Below are positions 55,207 through 64,000 of a stretch of DNA of 64,000 bases, one piece after another. Position numbers and translations under genes: made by a program. The notes below the pieces were generated by a model that was not told the origin of the DNA, made no database searches, and worked only from the letters and a program-made list of their open reading frames with translations. The first letter of the stretch is position 1, and the number at the start of each line of letters is the position of its first letter. Origin of the DNA: Thelonectria olida (lineage: Eukaryota > Ascomycota > Sordariomycetes > Hypocreales > Nectriaceae); contig JAGPYM010000018.1 of NCBI GenBank assembly GCA_020736575.1, forward strand, positions 496,001-560,000. Reading direction: 5' to 3'.

Positions 55207-56584
55207 TCACTCATTTACTACCTCAACCCAGTTCTTCTCAGCCCTGAGTCTGCGCCATCTCTCACCAGCCGCCTCCCTGACGACCTTCTCCTCCTCGCCA
55301 ACCTCGCCTGCTTGACCTGCCATCTCGCGGATTTGGTTCTTGATGCCCAAAACTAGCATCTTTTGCCACCCCTGGTGAACCTTGCATCTCTTTCGCTCAC
55401 ACATGCCCCGCACTTCGTCATCTTCTCCGAGGGGATCTTCCAGCTTGGACGCCTTGAAGATAGCTTCACCCTCGCGAGACTTAACAAAGGCCGCAAACGC
55501 ATCTCGTGCGCTGATGGTGTCCAGGCGCTGGTCGTAGCCGCAAATGTCTTCGCCGAAACGCCCGGCGGTAATCGCGGCGCGACGTCGCTCTTGAGAAAAC
55601 TCGATTAGGGTGAGCATCTTGTGGCAGAGGAGCGTTTCCTCAGCTAGAGCGAACCGCGCCTTTGCGGCGTTATCAAGAAAGTCCCGTTCCTCTTCGGACA
55701 AAATCTTGGATAACTCCGTATCATCGGCTGTGAAAAAGTTAGCAATGCAAGGCAGGATGAAAGCCATCTGTAAACCCACCTGTGTCATCTTCAACCGACT
55801 TCTTTGGCGTGTCGGCGGAGAACGGCGTCTTGACCAATTTCCATGCACCGTCCTCCCCGAGTCCGGAGAGACCGCTTTCTAACAATGCCATAAAATCTCC
55901 CTGAACTAGTCGGTCATCAAAACCGCCCTTGGTCCTCGACTTTGGTAGCTTTGCCACGGTGCGTTCCCACCAAGTTTGAGCGTGTTCGTTGGAACAGAAG
56001 ACGCTTTCGCTGCCTGTTCCTAGGCGGGCCGGCTTGCGGCAACTATTCAGGGCGCATGTCTTCTTGTATAGTGATGTGAGGTTCCCATTCGTGCAGTTGG
56101 GGCAGATGAACTTCTCAATGAGTGATTCGCCAATGTCCTTACTCAGGTTGATACACTCCCCGTGAAACCAGTCTTCGCACTTTTCGCAACAAATCATCCA
56201 TCGGTGGTCATCAGGACCGCGGCAAAGGCAGTAGGGCCCGTTGTCTTCCTCATCGTCCTCGTCGCCATCGGACGCTCGCCCCTGAGGAGTGCCACCTGAT
56301 GGTGTGGGCTTTCGCTTCTTGGACGTTTTGGGACCGCTGTTATTTGGTCGCTTCGGTGCCTTCTTAACAGTGGAGGCAGTTCCCTTCTTCTTAAGAGGAT
56401 GTCCAGACATGTTGGAAGAATCTGTAATTGATAGTGGTGGCTGGGAAGGAGATTTTGATGGTGGAGGAGGGATTTCCGAAGGAGGTTGAGGAGTTGCATC
56501 TGAGATTGGTTCCCGTTTTACATCCTCGTCGATGAGCTCGAAACGAGCCTGTTCGGCTGGTATTGATGACGTCGTTTGCTCCAT
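55207..56584 (-). CDS. SPP1: Set1/COMPASS subunit Spp1 (PHD-finger, Cfp1 homologue)
   Basis: Two exons (56584-55780, 55727-55207), 441 residues. After a disordered, basic N-terminus (KKKGTASTVKKAPKRPNNS) lies a C4HC3 PHD finger at about 117-165 (YCLCRGPDDHRWMICCEKC, WFHGECINL, FICPNCT). A second Cys cluster follows (CALNSCRKPARLGTGSESVF, CSNEHAQTWW), the Cfp1-type zinc motif. The C-terminal half is helical (EERDFLDNAAKARFALAEE) with CERKRCKVHQGWQ, a conserved Cys/His set of Spp1/Cfp1. Spp1 reads H3K4 methylation and supports Set1 methylation activity. Lacking the CXXC DNA-binding domain of mammalian CFP1 is normal for fungi. A start 15 codons upstream is possible. The gene is divergent from SCO1 with 403 bases between starts. 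Confidence 0.88.
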
Positions 56585-56987
56585 TGCGAAGATGTGATGA
56601 AGGTCTTCGCTGTCTGCTTGTCGCCTCACTCCGTGTTTGAACCACAGCCCATTGACAGCCCGTCACTTGACGTTTAGAACACAAACAGAACAAAGAAAAC
56701 CTTTGAAGAAATTTATAAATAAGATATGATGAAAGAATTCTCGTCACTGGTATATAACAAGGCTTTACCTCCTTGATGATGGCCACATGAAGTTGATGCT
56801 CGTTGGGACAATGAGGAAACAAGGGATTAAGATGACTAAGCTTGCCATCTGTGGCGGTGGCTCGCACTCCGGCAAATATTCGGTCGTTAATTTTGAGAGC
56901 TTGTGATAATCGAAAGTTGTAAGTTGACAAACAGTCGACACCACCTTCTCTTGCAACATCGAGCAATTTTGCTGGAAATCGCCCGCC
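56585..56987. promoter_or_regulatory. Divergent promoter, SPP1 / SCO1
   Basis: 403 bases between two start codons, AT-richer in the middle (56700-56760). It must serve both genes. No TATA box or repeat stands out. Confidence 0.55.
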
Positions 56988-57984
56988 ATGTCCAGATCAA
57001 TTGCGACCTCAAAGGTGTTCCAGGGCACGCTCGCCCAGATTTCTGGCCGCCAATGCCAGCGATGCTTCTCCAGCCGCGCCCTCCAGCCTAAGCAGCTCCG
57101 ACCGACCGTCCCGCGATCGCCCGTCCAGTCTCGACAGCCGATTACCCAGCGCCGAACGAAGTTTAATACGATCGAACAGGCCAAGGCCCGATATAGCAAT
57201 GGGGTATGATAGAGCGATTCGGATATGAATGCGATCGATTTTTCGGAAGCTCAAGGCTGACAAATACGCTGTAGCCGTTCTCTTGGAAGGCCGGTCTCCT
57301 GTTCGTGGGTACCTGTGGTCTTTTGGTGTGGTACTTTGAGTTTGAGAAGGATCGCATGCACCGCAAGAGGATAGCAGAGGCGGCGAAGGGTGTTGGCCGA
57401 CCGAAGGTGGGCGGCTCGTTCGAGCTGACTGACCAGAACGGACAACTCTTTACGAGCGAAATGATGAAGGGCAAATATTCTTTGGTACGTGGGGTTCAGG
57501 AGCACATTCGCAGAGCGTACATCAGGTTTGGACAGTGAATAAGCTAACATCCTGATTCCAGGTCTACTTTGGTTTCACGCGCTGCCCAGACATCTGCCCC
57601 GAGGAGCTCGATAAGATGGCGACCATGTTTGATGTTGTTGAAGCAAAGGCACCAGGCGGTCTCCTCCCCATCTTCATTACCTGCGACCCCGCACGAGACG
57701 ATCCCAAGGCCCTCAAGGAATACCTTACCGAGTTCCACGAGAAGTTCATTGGCCTTACGGGCACCTACGACCAAATCAAGGCTCTTTGCAAGAAATATCG
57801 CGTTTACTTTAGCACACCCCAAAATGTCAAGCCTGGGCAGGACTACTTGGTGGACCACAGCATTTACTTCTACTTGATGGACCCCGAGGGCGACTTTGTC
57901 GAAGCACTGGGCCGACAACACTCGCCTGAACAAGCGGCACAGATCATTCTGGCTCATATGAAGGACTGGACTCGGAAAGAGTGA
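56988..57984 (+). CDS. SCO1: Cytochrome c oxidase copper chaperone Sco1
   Basis: Three exons (56988-57203, 57275-57484, 57562-57984), 282 residues. The N-terminus is basic and hydroxylated (MSRSIATSKVFQG, RQCQRCFSSRA), a mitochondrial presequence. One membrane helix (AGLLFVGTCGLLVWYFEF) anchors it in the inner membrane. The thioredoxin-like domain carries the copper motif FTRCPDICPEEL (Cys150, Cys154) and the conserved His241 (DYLVDHSIYFYL), plus TCDPARDDP. Sco1 passes copper to the CuA site of Cox2. The length matches fungal Sco1. The other genes of mitochondrial function nearby are not linked to it in any operon-like way. Confidence 0.94.
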
Positions 57985-58460
57985 AGAATCGAAGTCAAAC
58001 GCTGAGCGAGTAGAATGATTGATACCACATGGTGGATGGCGGAATGTGTAAAGTACTGTATGATGTACAATTAGTAAGAAAAGTTGATAGATACATGCCA
58101 CATGGTAGGAACCACTCAATTCACTGTAATTTTGTCAGAATTAGGAGATATCTGAAGCATCTGCCTTGGAGCTTGAGTTTCTATGACAATTGCGTGTTAT
58201 TATTTTATTCCATGGCTGGGAGTTTTGATGCGGCACGTTTGTCAAAGTCCAGCGGATATTGGCGGATTTTTACCGACGACATCGCTGGTCCTTATCGGGC
58301 ACTCATGAACGCCGCCGGGGTGTGACTCGCAAGTCTCAACAAGTAGCAGTCAACATTGCTCACCAATTGCACCACACTGAACGCGGCATATCTTCTGAGT
58401 CCTTGGTTAATCCTCAAAACATCACTCGGACCATCAGACATTCTTCTTCAAGTCCAGAAA
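57985..58460. other. Intergenic region SCO1 / HAD hydrolase
   Basis: 476 bases between two plus-strand genes. It contains the SCO1 3' flank and the HAD promoter. No gene is visible. Confidence 0.5.
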
Positions 58461-60132
58461 ATGCGACGCTCGAGCGTGGTCGGCCAGTGCCGACTCGCTG
58501 CGCGTCGTTGGTCTCTGTGGCCTCGCATCACGACGTCCATGGCCGGTATCGCCGCTAGCTCTCATGCGTTGCAAATTGGTTCGAGGTCGTTACACGGTAC
58601 TGCAATTGTGAGATCGAAGCCAACCGGTTCGTTGGGTGTCGATCCCAAACATCTTCAAGAGCCGAGCGATGCGTCACACAAGCTGTTTTCCGAGTTTGCC
58701 TTCGCCTTCGAGTGAGTTGACCATCCATGCTTGTGCGTCCCTCTGATAAACTGGGAGACGCCTCGTTCAGCCTTTCTAGCTCCGTCCTAACGCTGTACAG
58801 TATCGATGGTGTCCTGTACCAAGGCCGGAATCGGGTGGAAGGGGCTCAAAAGGTCATCAAGATGATCAGGGGCAACGGCATTCGATATGTCTTCCTGACA
58901 AACGGCGGTGGAGTTGCAGAGGACAAGAAGGCAGCCACGCTCCAAGAACGACTTCAACTCGACAAACACGATGATGTGATACGCGGGAGAATGATCTTGT
59001 CTCACACCCCTATGAGTGCCTGGGATGACTCACTCAAGAACGAAGGCACCGTGCTCATCACCGGCTCCCATCCTGAACAAGCCCGCCAAATAGCCCTCGA
59101 GTTGGTTTCACATGTTTCGAGCATTTCCGAGGACACGCTTGGCTGACGTTGAATAGGTACGGGTTTAAGCGTGTTGTCACGCCAGGCGATATCTTGGCAG
59201 CTTGCAGAGACGTGTACCCATTCGAACTCAGCAAAGACTGGCTTCATGGAAATTACGCTCCATTGCCCGATGGCAAGAGAATGCTCAACTTGGAAGACCC
59301 TTACACCGCCGACATTCCCCGCGACGCCTTAAAGATTGACCAAATCTTCGTCTGGAACGACCCTCGTGACTGGTCGGTCGACACCCAAATTATTCATGAC
59401 CTCCTCATCTCCCATAAGGGCTACTTTGGGACCGTTTCACGAAAGAATGGAGACACCTCGCTGCCTAATAATGGATGGCAGCAGGATGGCCAACCCGGCT
59501 TATGGATCTCGAACATGGATTTATTGTGGAAGACCAACTACCCACTCAACCGCTTCGGAACAGGCGCTTTCATGGAGGCACTCAAAGGACTGTGGTCGAC
59601 AACCACGGGCGGCATGGACCTTCAGTTCAATGCCCTCGGCAAGCCGTCTAACCACACCTACAAATATGCACATGAGCGCCTTCTCAAGTACTACCATGAC
59701 ATGGCCTGCCATCGCGGGCAGACCGAGCATGATATCTCAAAGTGTCACCCACTTAAGCGTGTGTACATGATTGGCGACAATCCAGAAAGCGACATCCGTG
59801 GCGCAAACGACTTTAACCCGGACGACGGCACGGAGTGGATTTCCATCCTGGTGCGAACGGGCGTCTGGCGACAGACGGCAGCAGAGACGGAGCCCCGGTA
59901 CAAGCCAGCCGTCATCGTTGACGACGTGGTGGATGCGGTTGTGTGGGCGCTCAACAACGAGGGCATGAAGGCGTCCCGGGAATGGCTTTTGTCGGCTCTA
60001 TCCCACACCAAGGGCTATATCAAGTTGCCAGAGTTGGAGACACAGTTACAGTCACAGCACAACAGCAGTGGATCAAGCAAGCCCGGGGCTTTGTATCCGA
60101 GCGAGACGGAAGCCGCCGGAGCGAAGATATGA
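58461..60132 (+). CDS. Mitochondrial HAD-superfamily hydrolase (CECR5/HDHD5 type)
   Basis: Three exons (58461-58711, 58801-59100, 59157-60132), 508 residues. The N-terminus (MRRSSVVGQCRLAARRWSLW) is a basic mitochondrial presequence. HAD motif I is FAFDIDGVLYQG, made by splicing at residue 84; motif II is VFLTNGGGVAED; motif IV is YMIGDNPESDIRGANDF. The cap of subclass IIA lies between them. The layout matches the fungal CECR5/HDHD5 family (TIGR01456), whose substrate is not established. The second intron uses a GTTGGT donor. The C-terminus (LSALSHTKGYIKLPELETQL) extends past the catalytic core, with a Ser/Gly-rich end. Confidence 0.9.
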
Positions 60133-60969
60133 GAAGACAATCAGTGCTTCTGCGACACTCGAGGTTCCACCGTCGACCGAAAGGGGGGCCGTTTTGGATG
60201 ACATGTTGACGACTAGACGTGGGGGCTGACGTGCTTTTTCAGTCGTGACGAGTCAAACTTGTGTAAATGATTGTTGGAAGCATGACACAAGGGGGTGTAT
60301 AGAGAAGCATCAAGCAAAGAACAAGTCATAGACGGAACGTAAGAGAGGGTCACACCTCCGTCTCCCCTGGCCTTCGGTGCCCGAAAGCGGGTCAACGGGG
60401 GAATTCGTTGTAAGTCCAAGGCCGGGACGGGCCGAACGTGTATAGGAAAATATAGCTGCGTAGTGCAAAAGAGAAGAAGGAAAAGAAAAAACTCTGCAGT
60501 CCCAACGTCGGTGTCATGATCCATGTCCCATGTCGCGTGTCACGGAAGAGCCGCAGGCCGTTCAACTGATGCCGCGAGGTTGGACCATTGTCCCGGCACG
60601 AGAGGCTTCGGTGTGTGGATTGGGTATAGTGTCAGTGCCGCCCTTAGGCGGGAGAGGGTTTGTATTTGTATTAGTTGGAGTTTCTTCGATGCGGAAAACG
60701 TTGGGAAAAGACGGTGTGGGATATGAAAGATGAAACGGTGAGATTTGAGACGGTGGAAGGTATGCAGCGTTACGGCGGATGTGAGAACTATAATTTTGGA
60801 GGAGGTGAGACTTTCGGAGAGTTGTTGAGTCTAACTGTGGACTCAATAAGCAGCGAGAACTATTCGTACAAGCCGAAACACCACACCAATACTGCACCCA
60901 TGAAAACTCCAATTCTTTTCGCAAACCCACACTATTATTACAATATCTTTATAATACAATCGTTTCTCC
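60133..60969. other. Convergent intergenic region
   Basis: About 840 bases between convergent stops of the HAD hydrolase and the bZIP-like gene. Short frames lack motifs. The right end (60900-60960) is AT-rich. No gene is supported. Confidence 0.5.
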
Positions 60970-61916
60970 TCACAGCTTAACATTAATGAGCTTCTTCTCG
61001 CCCCTTTTCTCCCTCCAATAATTCGTCGAGTCGATAATCTCAGAACAACCTCTCACCAGCCAGCCCCACTTCTTCAGGAACGCAATGCTCACCTCCCACG
61101 CCTGCGCATCCCACGATTCTCCCCATACAATGAGTGCCGGCTGCTCGACTTCAGACCCGGCACCAGTGTGGACAAGGTCGTAGCATAGCATGTCGTCGTC
61201 GAATATCCCATTCGCTGCGCCCTCGATCATGTTGTCCCGCATCCGAGGAAACGGAAAGAGGTCGAGCCACGGGTGGTGCTGCACGGCTCTTTGTTTTGCT
61301 GTTGGGCGGAGGCTTTCAGGATATGGCAGTGCTGGTATTAGTCCGTTAGGTGCTTGAGGTCCGTGACTGTTGAATGGGGAGCTGGTTTCGTCGCGACATA
61401 GGGATTTAGCCTCGATGCCTAACATTGTCGCGTTGTGTGCAAGCGCATTGAGCACATTCAGCCGAATCAGCGCGGGCAAGTAGGTGGGCCACATGGCGTA
61501 GAGCGTGTAGTCTAGGTACACTCGTTCGGTGAATTCGTACAGCTTGACATGTTGTTCTGCATCTCTTAGCGTCAAGATGCCCTCGCCATACACCGAAAGG
61601 GGTGACGCAAAGTCCCCGGACCGGAGCACAGACATGGCAGAAGCCAGGGGCAAGTGTGAGTTCTGGAGCATTTTTCTCTTTCCTAAAGAAGACCAGCAAT
61701 TTGTAAGCTGGATGGGTTTCGATAGGGAGCCGTAATTACGGGCTACGCACGATATGTCCTTTGGTTGAGGCGGTTCTGTCTTCTTCTCCTATCTTCCGCC
61801 TTGGTCTTCCCTGTCCAGTCGTCGTCAGGGGTCCGCAACTCGGACAGCTGAGGCATCTGCTCTAGCCTCAGATCCGCGAGTCCAGTCTCTTGTTCCGATT
61901 CGTTCGTTGCGGCCAT
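60970..61916 (-). CDS. bZIP-like transcription factor with DUF3425-type C-terminus
   Basis: Two exons (61916-61751, 61682-60970), 292 residues. The basic region, completed by splicing, is AEDRRRRQNRLNQRTYRKRK at about residues 40-59; it has the N-x7-R bZIP signature (Asn48, Arg56). No leucine heptads follow; the sequence continues with SHLPLASAMSVLRSGD. The C-terminal region (LYAMWPTYLPALIRLNVLNA, HPWLDLFPFPRMRDNMI, PALIVWGESWDAQAWEVS) matches the DUF3425 family of fungal regulators. These are nuclear, often linked to metabolic or stress genes. It is divergent from the zinc alcohol dehydrogenase, so it could regulate that gene; this is inference. The DNA-binding mode without a zipper is unclear. 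Confidence 0.86.
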
Positions 61917-62636
61917 CGAGTTGACTTGGCTCGTCAATCGTGCGTGTAACTGCCGAAGGATGCGATTTGGAGATGGGGACTGGATATGCTGAAGCGGAAC
62001 GACATCTGGCGTCACTCCACATTTATATGCAGCTTGCTTACGGAGCCACCATGCCACTTGACACTGCCGGGCCGTCCGACGAGCTTAATTCCGAAGACGA
62101 CTTGGTACCCAGGCAATGACCAACTACGTTGACCTGCGGAGCGGAAAGTTTACGTCTGAAACCCGTTTCGACGGCAGCTTTGACATGACATAGCGACGTT
62201 ATCTGCCAATAGTAGCTTCTAGTTTCTCGCTAATGCAGCCTGCTGATGCGCTATCCGAGGCAGGTGGAGCCTCGGCTTCGGGCAAACAGACTAGAAACGC
62301 TATGAAGCTTCGGCGACTAGCTGTTCCTGGCTAGAAGATAGAATCATTTCCAAGTTGCCATGACATGACGAACGTCCCAGCGGAGTTAAAGGCCTTTACA
62401 AAGGTTGGAAATGTTCGATTTGGTGTACGAAAATTCAAATTCTTAAGTCCGATGACTTACGAATATGCCATGAGATCGTGGTCCTGCTTGGGAGGTTTTG
62501 AGATATATATTCGTAGAGTTCTCAGAGTGGTCAGGAAGAGGAACAATCACTCTACCTTTCTCTTCAGCTTCCTTCATACAACAACTAAAAAGACTCGTAC
62601 TTCTCACTCTAAGCGAAACCGAGAACAACAACCAAA
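61917..62636. promoter_or_regulatory. Divergent intergenic region, bZIP-like / alcohol dehydrogenase
   Basis: 720 bases between divergent starts. The alcohol dehydrogenase leader (62560-62636) is pyrimidine- then A-rich. No clear factor site was identified by eye. Confidence 0.5.
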
Positions 62637-63858
62637 ATGGCCACCGACTACGTCTTCCAGGGATGGTTGGGCAAGTCCCCGAGAGTGCCCAGGGGAAGAT
62701 GGAATGGGGAACCTTTGAGCCCAAGACCTGGGAAGAGGACGATGTCGATATCCAAATCACCCATTGCGGTATTTGCGGCTCAGATCTCCACACCCTGCGC
62801 TCTGGTTGGGGCGAGACTCCTTACCGTGAGTTTGAACAGGCCGTCTGATCCTATGCGGCGACATGCCTTGCGCTGACTTTGGAATCTAGCCTGCTGCGTT
62901 GGCCACGAGATCGTCGGCAAGGCCGTACGCGTCGGCGAAAACGTGAAGAATATCAAGGTGGGAGATCGCGTTGGTGTTGGTGCGCAGGCCCGAAGCTGCC
63001 TTGAGCCCGATTGTTATGAGTGTTCTATTGGCCGACCGAACTACTGCGCCCGAGCCAACGTCGGCACTTATGCATCTGTCTACCCCAAGGGCGAAGGAAA
63101 GTCATATGGAGGTTATAGCGACTACAACCGAACCAACGCCAACTTTGTTATCAAGATCCCAGATGGCGTGGATTCGGCAGATGCGGCTCCTATGATGTGT
63201 GGTGGCGTCACTGTCTATTCCCCCCTGAAGCGCAACGGGTGTGGGCCTGGGAAGAAGGTTGGAATTGTCGGAGTCGGAGGGTTGGGTCACTTTGGCGTTT
63301 TGTTCGCCAAGGCCCTGGGTGCTGACAAGGTTGTTGGAATTTCTCGAAAGGCTTCCAAGAGAGACGACGTCTTGGCTCTTGGTGCTGATGAATACATTGC
63401 GACGGATGATGATGAGGATTGGGACAAGAAGCACGCCCGAAGTCTCGATTTGATCATCTCTACGGTCTCGAGCGCGAAGATGCCCTTGACAGGATATCTT
63501 ACCCTCCTGAAGATTGATGGAACCCTTATCCAAGTTGGGTAAGTTCCCTCTGCCCCACGGCTGGAGAAAGTTATGGATGATGAGGCTGAACTAACTGAAC
63601 GATAGTGCTCCTGACGGCGGAAACTTGCCTCCTGTCAATGCGTTCAATCTTCTTGGAGGTGGCGTCAAGATCGGTGGTAGTGGCATTGGTTCACCCGATG
63701 AGATTAGGGAAATGCTGGAACTGGTCGTTGAGAAGAACGTCAAGCCTTGGGTTGAGAAGCGACCCCTCCAAGATGCCAACCAGGCAATTGTCGATTTGGA
63801 AGAGGGAAAGCCTCGATATCGATACGTCTTGGTGAACGAGAAGCATGCGGAAATTTGA
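62637..63858 (+). CDS. Zinc alcohol dehydrogenase (ADH6/cinnamyl-alcohol type), with apparent 1-nt frameshift
   Basis: Three exons (62637-62825, 62890-63538, 63606-63858), about 364 residues if read through. The start MATDYVFQGWLGKS is one frame away from ESAQGKMEWGTFEPKTWEED, which continues the family sequence; the break is near 62673-62682 (ccccgag). From Met at 62699 the rest is intact. Catalytic zinc ligands are in THCGICGSDLH and CCVGHEIVG; structural zinc cysteines in SCLEPDCYECSIGRPNYC; the NAD(P)-binding fold is GIVGVGGLGHFGVLFAKALG. Close fungal relatives are NADP(H)-dependent, medium-chain alcohol dehydrogenases reducing aliphatic and aromatic aldehydes, cytosolic. Using Met 62699 would lose about 21 residues, which could still fold. 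A sequencing error is the simplest explanation. It is divergent from the bZIP-like gene. Confidence 0.88.
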
Positions 63859-64000
63859 AGTTGAGCGCTATGAATTGGGGATATCAACGAGGTGTCTTGG
63901 AGTTAGAGATAGAAGATATAAAGATAGAAGAAGACATTTAGGTGTGAATGAGAGATGACAGTTTAAAACGGCAACCTGAAAACGGTCACAATATGATGAA
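63859..64000. other. 3' flank of alcohol dehydrogenase gene
   Basis: The last 142 bases contain only the A/G-rich 3' flank of the alcohol dehydrogenase gene; the window ends here. Confidence 0.6.

Noticed and set aside
1..64000. CRISPR arrays, prokaryotic operons or intact transposons
   Set aside because: No direct-repeat/spacer array is seen, and no intact transposase or reverse transcriptase motif or terminal repeats were found; gene structure is clearly eukaryotic.

Overview
The window is nuclear DNA of a filamentous ascomycete (Pezizomycotina, probably Sordariomycetes). The basis is compact intron-containing genes (introns about 49-110 nt, mostly GT..AG with CTAAC-like branch sites), an AA9 lytic polysaccharide monooxygenase, a fungal tyrosinase, a type IID (ENA-class) sodium ATPase, the fungal complex I 20.8 kDa subunit and Tom5. 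I cannot name a genus from sequence alone. All exon boundaries below were worked out by hand from splice signals, reading-frame phase and remembered family motifs.

Layout. 1-7.4 kb: 3' part of an IVY1-like gene, NUP53, a membrane-anchored extradiol (DODA-type) dioxygenase, a degenerate telomere-like repeat tract and an RNA 3'-phosphate cyclase. 7.4-18.4 kb: gene-poor; I support one hypothetical protein (about 9.0-9.7 kb) and one small spliced gene (about 11.8-12.1 kb). 18.4-22 kb: a secreted tyrosinase of seven exons beside an AT-rich block, and the broken remains of an FHA-protein kinase gene. 24-27 kb: an AA9 LPMO and quinolinate phosphoribosyltransferase, the latter with an apparent one-base frameshift. 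28.8-29.9 kb: a secreted CAP/PR-1 protein, then about 7.7 kb with no gene I can support. 37.6-43.5 kb: the ENA-type P-type ATPase and an alpha/beta hydrolase. 45-58 kb: a dense housekeeping block: complex I NDUFA8-type subunit, Nup54/Nup57, Tom5, tRNA-Ile, Sqt1, a serine-rich membrane protein, an NmrA-like oxidoreductase, the Set1/COMPASS PHD subunit Spp1 and Sco1. 58-64 kb: a mitochondrial-type HAD hydrolase, and a bZIP-like regulator divergent from a zinc alcohol dehydrogenase that also carries an apparent one-base frameshift.

How the genes relate. I see no coherent secondary-metabolite or defence cluster. Several genes feed mitochondrial function (NDUFA8, Tom5, Sco1, probably the HAD protein), two encode nuclear pore subunits, and three encode secreted proteins (tyrosinase, AA9, CAP). 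Plausible regulatory links are the divergent bZIP/alcohol dehydrogenase pair and the shared promoters of NDUFA8/NUP54 and SPP1/SCO1. The points most worth a second look are the two frameshifts in otherwise intact conserved genes, the kinase relic, the internal telomere-like tract, and the small spliced genes hidden in apparently empty DNA.
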